Shown here: piece by piece, positions 57,703-64,000 of the stretch
Position numbering within the stretch: the first letter of the stretch is position 1
Layout: every line of letters begins with the position of its first letter
NCBI RefSeq assembly: GCF_963576675.1
Contig: NC_088914.1
Coordinates: 79,544,441 to 79,608,440, forward strand
Source: Euphorbia lathyris
Lineage: Eukaryota; Streptophyta; Magnoliopsida; Malpighiales; Euphorbiaceae
DNA: 64,000 nt
Reading direction: 5' to 3'
The notes under the pieces: model-generated
What the model was told of the DNA's origin: nothing
The model's database searches: none
The model's input: only the letters and a program-made list of their open reading frames with translations
Made by a program: the position numbers and the translations under genes

Positions 57703-58956
57703 TGTTAGGCATGAATTGACTACAATTAAATAGCATGTTAATAACAATTTGTGAATGTTTTAGGCGAAATATTCCTAAATAAAGAGAACTTATAAGTGTT
57801 TTATGCAGATTTGTATTGATTAAGTCAAAGGGCTACCACATAGCCTGTTTTGCAACGAACCTTGAGGAGAAGAGCAACTTTTGATCCAGCGGATCTCCGC
57901 TGCGTACTTGATAACGGATAACGACTGGACAAGTGGCAGGAGCGGCGTGGTAGTGGCAGCAGGCGAAAGAAAGGCAAAAAGCAACATGATGAAAAGATGG
58001 ATCACCCCTTTGAGTGTTCAAGGGTCAAACTAGAATTAATCATTTCCTAGTATCTTAGCTATAGAAAACAATCTTTTGTAATGTTTTGGTGGTATGGCTC
58101 GGATTTCTTCCTCTATATAGACGTAGTAGAGGGAAGGAGAGCGGTACACCTTTTGACTTTGGATAATTGTTTAACTAGAGTTTTTGGCTTCTTTGAGAGA
58201 GAGGAAGCTCTCTAAGGAAGATGACTCCATCAATGGAGGTTTGTGGAACTAACTCAGGCTGTTCACTCTATACCATGAGTGAGTAGTCATTTTGAATGGG
58301 TTTGGCCAGTTAGGGGCCGGTTATGTAAGTCTTCTATTATCTTATTTATGAATGAATGGTGATATATTATGTTGTGCTTGATAAATCTTTAACTCCATTG
58401 CTTAAGGCATGTATGTTAGTGTTAGATGCATGATAGGAAACTGCTTTCATCTTCACGGAACTATTTATCAAGCATTCAACCCCGAAACAGAGATGTCAGG
58501 AGGTTGTATCAAGGGTTTTCTTAATAGAAATGATGTTTCGATCGTAATGCAAGAAAGAACCAACTTTAGGGACGCTTAAGGTTGTAGTACGTCTTAGAAT
58601 CTTAAGAACACACGAGAGTTGACTTAAGTGAGCATTAAAGCAGAGACCTTGACTTCACTTTACGTCATTCATGAATAAATAGGGTGTTTAGAGACTGAAA
58701 GTAACCTGTTCCGCTGTGCTTGACCTGTTCTGCCTTTTACCATCATTAAGTACTTCTTTTAATCAACCAAAATCATTGACTCTGTTACTGTTTGAACAAC
58801 ATCTCTCAATTTACAGAATACACACACCACGAACACCCTGTTCTACAAAGTATTTCTCATAAACTTTGGTCCTCAATCCCTGTGGATACAATACTTGACT
58901 TATCACTTTATTACTTGTATCTAGTACACTTGCTAGAGTCCATTCAGGAGACAACA
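57703..58956 (+). repeat. Athila-like 3' LTR
   Basis: Begins TGTTAGGCATG and ends GACAACA. Compared with 9417-10679 it shows many substitutions and indels in the first 700 bp but strong matches in the last 250 bp. Confidence 0.85.
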
Positions 58957-61174
58957 CTGAGAGTAGGAGGTGATTCTCTTCTCATTTTGCCCATGGATAC
59001 CCGATTTTGTATGAACTGTGTGATTGGCTTGATACATGACATCTTCAATCAACATGTTAGAAGAATGCATCCTTCATACTTTGTCTCAGTTCTGTTTGTT
59101 CTGAGCTTTTGGTTAGCTTTCTCTCCGATTATAATTCAATTTGAAAATCTGATTGCAAATTTTGCCCCCTCATACTGGGATACAATGCCCCCCAATGTGT
59201 TCGACAAACTTCAAATTTTTCTTGTGAACAAAGGAATAACTTAAACTGCATTCTTCCATTCACTTTTCACGCATTCTCTAGTTATCTCACTATTTTTCGT
59301 ACCCCAAAGATTATGTTGCTTTTATGCTTTCAAAGCTTGAGAAAAGCGTCTGGTGAATTCTTCCAGCTTCAACTACAGGTTCAATCCAACTGCAGGAATC
59401 ATCTTGAAATTATCTCTTTGGGATCTTTTTTTTGAAAATTAGATCAAAAGTTTGCTAGCGCCAAATGATCAAGAGGCTGTAACACATCATTAAGTGGTTC
59501 TTTGGGCAAGATGGTCCACTCAGATTCTGGCAAGTTGCACTTGTGAAGGGTGACTAGAGACCCAACATAACTGAGTAAGATCAGTTGTTTCTCTCTGACA
59601 ACTTCCACAATTTCGGCTTTTCTGCGTTGTCTTTTAACCCTCTTCCTCATGTCTGAGCATTAGCATCATTTCTCATCTATTTCTGATTCGAATCCCTTTC
59701 CTCTAAAGGTGTGGGATTGAGCATTTGTTGATTTTATGGGATTTACCACTGAAGTTTTCATAGTCAAGGCTTGGGATGACTCTCTTCCTGTCTGTTCGTC
59801 ATTCAACAAATCTACCAACTGAGTAGTCTGTTTATTCAAGCCTTCGAGATCCGTTCTTTGAGTTCTATCTGTCATTCTCGATTTCCCATGCCTGATCATA
59901 TATGGTTTCAGACCTCTCTCGGATTGTCTTTTGAATAAGCCAAATAGATGGACCTTTGTTTGAAAATGCTTTATTATTTTTATCATGTTTTTTATTTTTT
60001 TTATTTTTTCAGAAAGACACAAAAATATGTAAATGTATGAGATGTAAGAAAAAAACATCTTTTTTTTTGTTCCTCAAGGTTTTATTTTCATTAAAACAAA
60101 GAATGAAATATTTTTTGTGAAATGCATGAGTATGCTATATGTAATGTCATGTGTAACACGATGTAGAAATATGAAAGTGGAATGACAATGCATGGAAAGC
60201 ATAAGTGACACGTGGATGTTTATGTGCCTATGGTAATACGCAACATAATATGCGATGTTATGAAATATTGCTATAATGATATGAGAGGTGACACAGAAGG
60301 TTTCTATCTTGAATATTGTGGAATCGTGAGACCTAATAGTGGAGAGTTGAACACAAAGGTTTCTAATTAAAATAGGAAAATGAAAATTTATGAAAAATAT
60401 GTCTAAAGGAACCTAAGAAGAGTGCAACTATACGCAATGTGAATGTATGATATGAAAAATCGTATGAACGAAGAGTCATAATGACATGCGATGATATGAT
60501 ATGAAGATGCATTGAGAGAAAACACGACGAATAATGCGAATTGTAACATGATGATTTATAATATGGATGAATACCTAAACGGAGCTAGGTTACTGAAAAC
60601 ATTTTATGAGATGAAATGTTAATTATGTACCTAAACTAATGAAGCACATGTACATGAATTTTTTGTTTTTTTTTAAAGATAGAATTAAATTCTGAGAGAT
60701 TGTGGAGAATTGTCGTGTTAACAGTGAAAGTATTTGATAAGCACATGATACTCACGTCATATATCAATAATCAGAATAATATGAATGGATGATGCAGCCC
60801 TAAAGGTTAAACCTGTACAAAACGGGATGGTAACTATAGGGTAGCTCTTGGTTCTAATTCTATTGAGTGGTTACCAAATCTTTAACCCTTTAGTGTTGAC
60901 AGGGAAGTCCAATTTCGTTTGAGAACGTTTCAGGACCCGTTCCCGGTTTCCCGAGTGGTATCCGTACTTTGCATCACCTAAACTTAATAAAGGTAAGATC
61001 ATAACATGACCTTTTGAGTGTAAGAGTGATATTGTGGTTTATACAGTATGTAATATTTAAAAACAATAATTGAGTACAACACTTAATCAAAGCAACAACA
61101 AATAGCATATTGAACAATGATTAAACACATTATACCACTTACATAGCTTGGAAATCCCCAGCAGAGTCGCCAGC
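58957..61174 (-). mobile_element. Internal 5' part of a second Tat-like element
   Basis: Lies between the Athila 3' LTR and an inverted Tat-type PBS. On the minus strand the frame at 60058-59666 (RTDLEGLNKQTTQLVDLL) and then 59650-59444 are weakly Gag-like but broken; the rest is leader. A plus-strand open stretch to 59244 (SYWDTMPPNVFDKLQIF) is not recognised. The remainder of the element is not in the window. Confidence 0.5.
61155..61172 (-). other. Primer-binding site, tRNA-Arg type, inverted
   Basis: The minus strand reads TGGCGACTCTGCTGGGGA, identical to 28819-28836 and again 2 bp from an LTR end (TGTCACACCC at 61175 on the plus strand). Confidence 0.85.
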
Positions 61175-61530
61175 TGTCACACCCTGGCTTTCGGTTTTTA
61201 CGCAGGTCGGGGTGCGTGGCCGGCTCAATCCGCCTTTTCGCGTTTTAGGTTTCGAGTCGCCACCAATCATCACTTGGAAATACGTGTGCGGACGTGATTG
61301 GTCGCCCTATCTGTTTGGATTGACTCTGTATGATTCGGTTTTGATAAGGGTGGTCGTCGGAGAGATTCAAAGTTCGTTTTTCCGGTTACGTGTAGGGAAG
61401 AGATGTGATCTCACCTTACCCCGCCCGACGTATCGATACTATCGTGATATCATGTGTTTGCTATTTGTGTTGCTTTGAATTGTCGATATAAACCAGGCAC
61501 TCGTGGATTTTGGGTATTGGGTTTAGTATT

Positions 61531-62215
61531 GAATTCTAATGACGTTTTCACATCGATTAGAATTACTTTGGTTATATATTCGATGACGTTTTCACATCGA
61601 TTCAAATTGATTTGGGTTTATAAATTCGAACGACGTTTTCACATCTATCCGAATTGATTTAGTTATGAATTTGAATGACGTTTTCACATCGATTCGAATT
61701 AATTTAGTTATGAATTCGGATGATCCTTTCACATCAATCCGAATTAGTTTAGTTATGAATTCAAATGACATTTTCACATCGATTCGAATTAATTTGGTTA
61801 TGAATTCGAATCATGTTTTCACATCAATCCGAACTAATTTAGTTATGAATTCAGATGACATTTTCACATCAATCCGAATTCATTTGGTTTACAATTTTCG
61901 AATGACGTTTTCACATCGATCCGAATTAATTTAATTATGAATTTGAATAACGTTTTCACATCGATCCGAATTAATTTGGTTTATGGATTCGAATGACGTT
62001 TTCACATCGATCCGAATTAATTAGGTTTACGAATCCGCACGACGTTTTCACATCGATTCGAATTAACTTGGTTTATGGATTCGAATGACGTTTTCACATC
62101 GATCCGAATTAATTAGGTTTACGAATCCGCACGACGTTTTCACATCGATTCGAATTAACTTGGTTTATGGATTCGAATGACGTTTTCACATCGATTCGAA
62201 TTAATTTGGTTTATT
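61531..62215. repeat. 43-48-bp minisatellite with a 92-bp higher-order dimer
   Basis: About 15 units centred on GACGTTTTCACATCGATCCG. The first units vary; from 61985 two alternating types form a 92-bp dimer with copies beginning at 61985, 62077 and 62169. ORFs reported across it are translations of the repeat. Confidence 0.95.
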
Positions 62216-64000
62216 TTATTGATTCGAGATAACATCTCGAATTGGTGTAATTTAATTTGAAACTACGCATACAACATACGCGTAATTGCATTCGAGGAAT
62301 TAGAATTACTTTTACATATATCACATATATGCTAAAAATATTGTGAATATGTGCATGTAATATTTAGTAAAATAAAACACATAACAAAAATTAAATTAAA
62401 AGTCATAATAAAATAAGTGATGTAGTTAAACGTGGAATTAAACTAACTATAGTGAAGAAAACTATGTTTTATTAATTTCACGAGATTAAACTAACCACTA
62501 AGCTATTGAACCATAGACTAATTAAATAACGGATGTCCCCGTTGGAACGTGCTCGAAACCATAAACTAACCATTAAAACAATTGTGACCAAAATATAAGC
62601 TAAGCATTTAACTAGGGATTAATTGAGTTAATTAAGTTAAACTAATAATGATTTAATTGAGCCATTTAACCAATATCAATTATTTATGGGAAATGAGTGA
62701 AAAAAAGCAAGTGGAGTGATGGCCCTTCCTAATATTTATTCTGGAACCATCTTTAATCATTCAATCAATTCAATATTCAATCAAACGGCTCAAATTCGAT
62801 CTATTATCAAGATCTCCATATACATTCATTTTTTTACTTTCTTAACCTTACCATCTTCATCTTTCCCTTTTATTCTCAAGACCAAAATTCCATTTCCAGA
62901 TGCATGGCCAGACTCTTCGCCAAACAACCCACTTAGTATCGCCGTCTGTCTCTCATACACTGCCGGCAGCCTCCCGTTCAGCGACGGCAACCTCCTACAA
63001 AGGACGGGGAACCCACGGCGACCACCTCCGATGCGTTAGACCGGACGGCCAGAGGCGATGTTGACGATCCAAACAGAAGATTAAATCAAAGTGAGTAGAT
63101 CCGTATCATTTGCTTTTGATTTCTCGAGATCTAACTTTTCTGCTTGTGATTTTTGTAGTGCTTCTTGTGTTTGGGGTATGAAGTTTAAATGATAGTGAAA
63201 GTAGAAATTACATGTGAATGGTGTTTGAAATATTAAGAATCTCAATCTTTGCAGGATACGAACAATGATGCAAATGAAGAAATCACAACAATGGAATAAA
63301 TGACTCAACTGTATAGATGAAGAAAGGAATTTGTATTGATATTTTTGCTGGGTTACATTGGACCTTTCGGTCTGCTCTCTGTATCTACCTCCCGAGCTCT
63401 CCCTTACATTGATTTTGCTCTCTATTACAGTGTTATTTTGCTCTTCTTTTTCCCCCTTTTCCAGTGATGAAGCTCTCCTATAAATAGTAAAAATTTGATG
63501 TGAATTATTGAGTTTCATCATTTTTCCCATTTCCCTACTGTAACCCTATGTCTATTTGCCTATGCATCTCTTCACTGTCGAGAACCCTCTGGCAAATCGG
63601 CTGAATTATTGAGCTTTTTGGCAAAAATTCCATTTGGTCCCCGTAATTGTGATTTTTTCCGGACTCACGCTGCTGGACTGAATTCTGACCCGAATTTAAC
63701 GTGGACCTGGATTGAATTATTTATGACCCGAACTTTGATGTGTACTCGGATTGAATTTGAACTATTTCTGGTTCGAGCAGACTCCGTTGGACTTGTACGG
63801 ACAAAATCCCGAGCTTTGGAATTTATTGGACTTGAACTGATAATTATCCGTGCTTTGGAATTGGACTTGAACTGACAATTACCTTTGCTTTGGATTTTGT
63901 TGGACTCGTACGAATAATTCTTCGAACTTCCGATTTGTTGAGACTTGCACCGCAATGAGATAACTCAGTCACTTGAATAGAATTTCATCAATTTTTAGAA
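62216..64000. other. Right edge of window, no gene supported
   Basis: AT-rich DNA with a TATA-like CTATAAATAG at 63479-63488 and a loose repeat of TTGGACTTGAACTGA-type words at 63780-63910. Short open frames at 62716-63039 and 63081-63530 have no recognisable domain. Probably LTR of the second Tat-like element plus flank. Confidence 0.5.

Larger units (their letters stand above)
9417..58956 (+). mobile_element. Athila-like Ty3/gypsy element, interrupted by nested insertions
   Basis: LTRs at 9417-10679 and 57703-58956 share TGTTAGGCATG starts and ACAACA ends. Between them lie a gag C-terminal remnant, protease, RT, RNase H and integrase in Athila-type order, cut at 14661 by a SIRE-like element and resumed at 54994. 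PBS and the N-terminal gag are missing after the 5' LTR. The bases beside the two LTRs (ATAAA left, CTGAG right) do not match, so there is no target duplication, and the LTRs differ strongly from each other. Confidence 0.85.
61175..64000 (-). repeat. 5' LTR of the second Tat-like element (right end not defined)
   Basis: Starts at the PBS with TGTCACACCC. Near 61200-61270 it shares the phrase GGTGGCGACTC (minus strand) with the U5 of the first Tat LTR. It holds a 15-unit minisatellite. I see no TG start on the minus strand that must be the other end; the LTR may run past the window. Confidence 0.55.

Noticed and set aside
58792..59244. 150-codon plus-strand ORF with hydrophobic segments
   Set aside because: Its first third is Athila LTR sequence and the rest crosses the element border; the fusion is accidental and no domain is recognised.
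61592..61934. Repetitive ORFs on both strands (DVFTSIRINLVMN-type units)
   Set aside because: They are translations of the LTR minisatellite.
62716..63530. Host gene at the right edge
   Set aside because: Short frames on both strands, no domain, no consistent splice structure; probably LTR sequence.

Overview
This is plant nuclear DNA made almost entirely of LTR retrotransposons nested inside one another. It is AT-rich with intron-style signals, plant Ty1/copia and Ty3/gypsy lineages (Athila-like, Tat/Ogre-like, SIRE-like), and primer-binding sites matching plant tRNA-iMet, tRNA-Asp and tRNA-Arg ends. I see no convincing host gene, no rRNA or tRNA gene and no CRISPR array. The element set suggests a eudicot; I cannot name the species.

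Layout. (a) 1-1501: 5' end of a copia element on the minus strand. (b) 1502-9416: a non-coding LTR element (LARD type, tRNA-Asp PBS) on the minus strand, its 5' LTR cut off at 9416. (c) 9417-58956: an Athila-like gypsy element on the plus strand, interrupted by everything that follows. (d) 14662-54993: a SIRE-like copia element on the minus strand, inserted near the end of the Athila pol, with a third ORF after pol. (e) 24135-51657: another copia element on the plus strand, inserted exactly in a zinc-knuckle codon of the SIRE-like gag. (f) 25806-43574: a large Tat/Ogre-like gypsy element on the plus strand, inserted in the 5' LTR of (e). (g) 58957-64000: the PBS/LTR end of a second Tat-like element on the minus strand, with a minisatellite in its LTR. 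Insertions (d), (e) and (f) are each flanked by a 5-bp target duplication with at most one mismatch, so the nesting order Athila, SIRE-like, copia, Tat can be read directly.

The most interesting object is the Tat element. Antisense between pol and the 3' LTR it carries an apparently intact six-exon gene for a 672-residue plant mobile domain (PMD, MAIN/MAIL-like) protein, with a TATA box, five GT-AG introns all in phase 0, and no stop. Its sense polyprotein holds four copies of the Gag capsid N-terminal module (one in the first ORF, three in the second), then protease, a G-patch-like motif, RT, RNase H, a second archaeal-type RNase H and integrase. Its 5' LTR has nine GC-rich palindromes packed just upstream of the TATA box. 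The sense frames carry two in-frame stops and the 3' LTR has lost about 2 kb including U3, so this copy is probably not autonomous although the antisense gene is open.

The coding parts of the Athila, SIRE-like and copia elements are recognisable but broken by a few stops and frameshifts; they are annotated as pseudogenes. LTR pairs of the SIRE-like, copia, Tat and LARD elements look about 98-99% identical by eye, whereas the two Athila LTRs are far more different and their flanks do not match, which suggests a chimeric or rearranged Athila copy.
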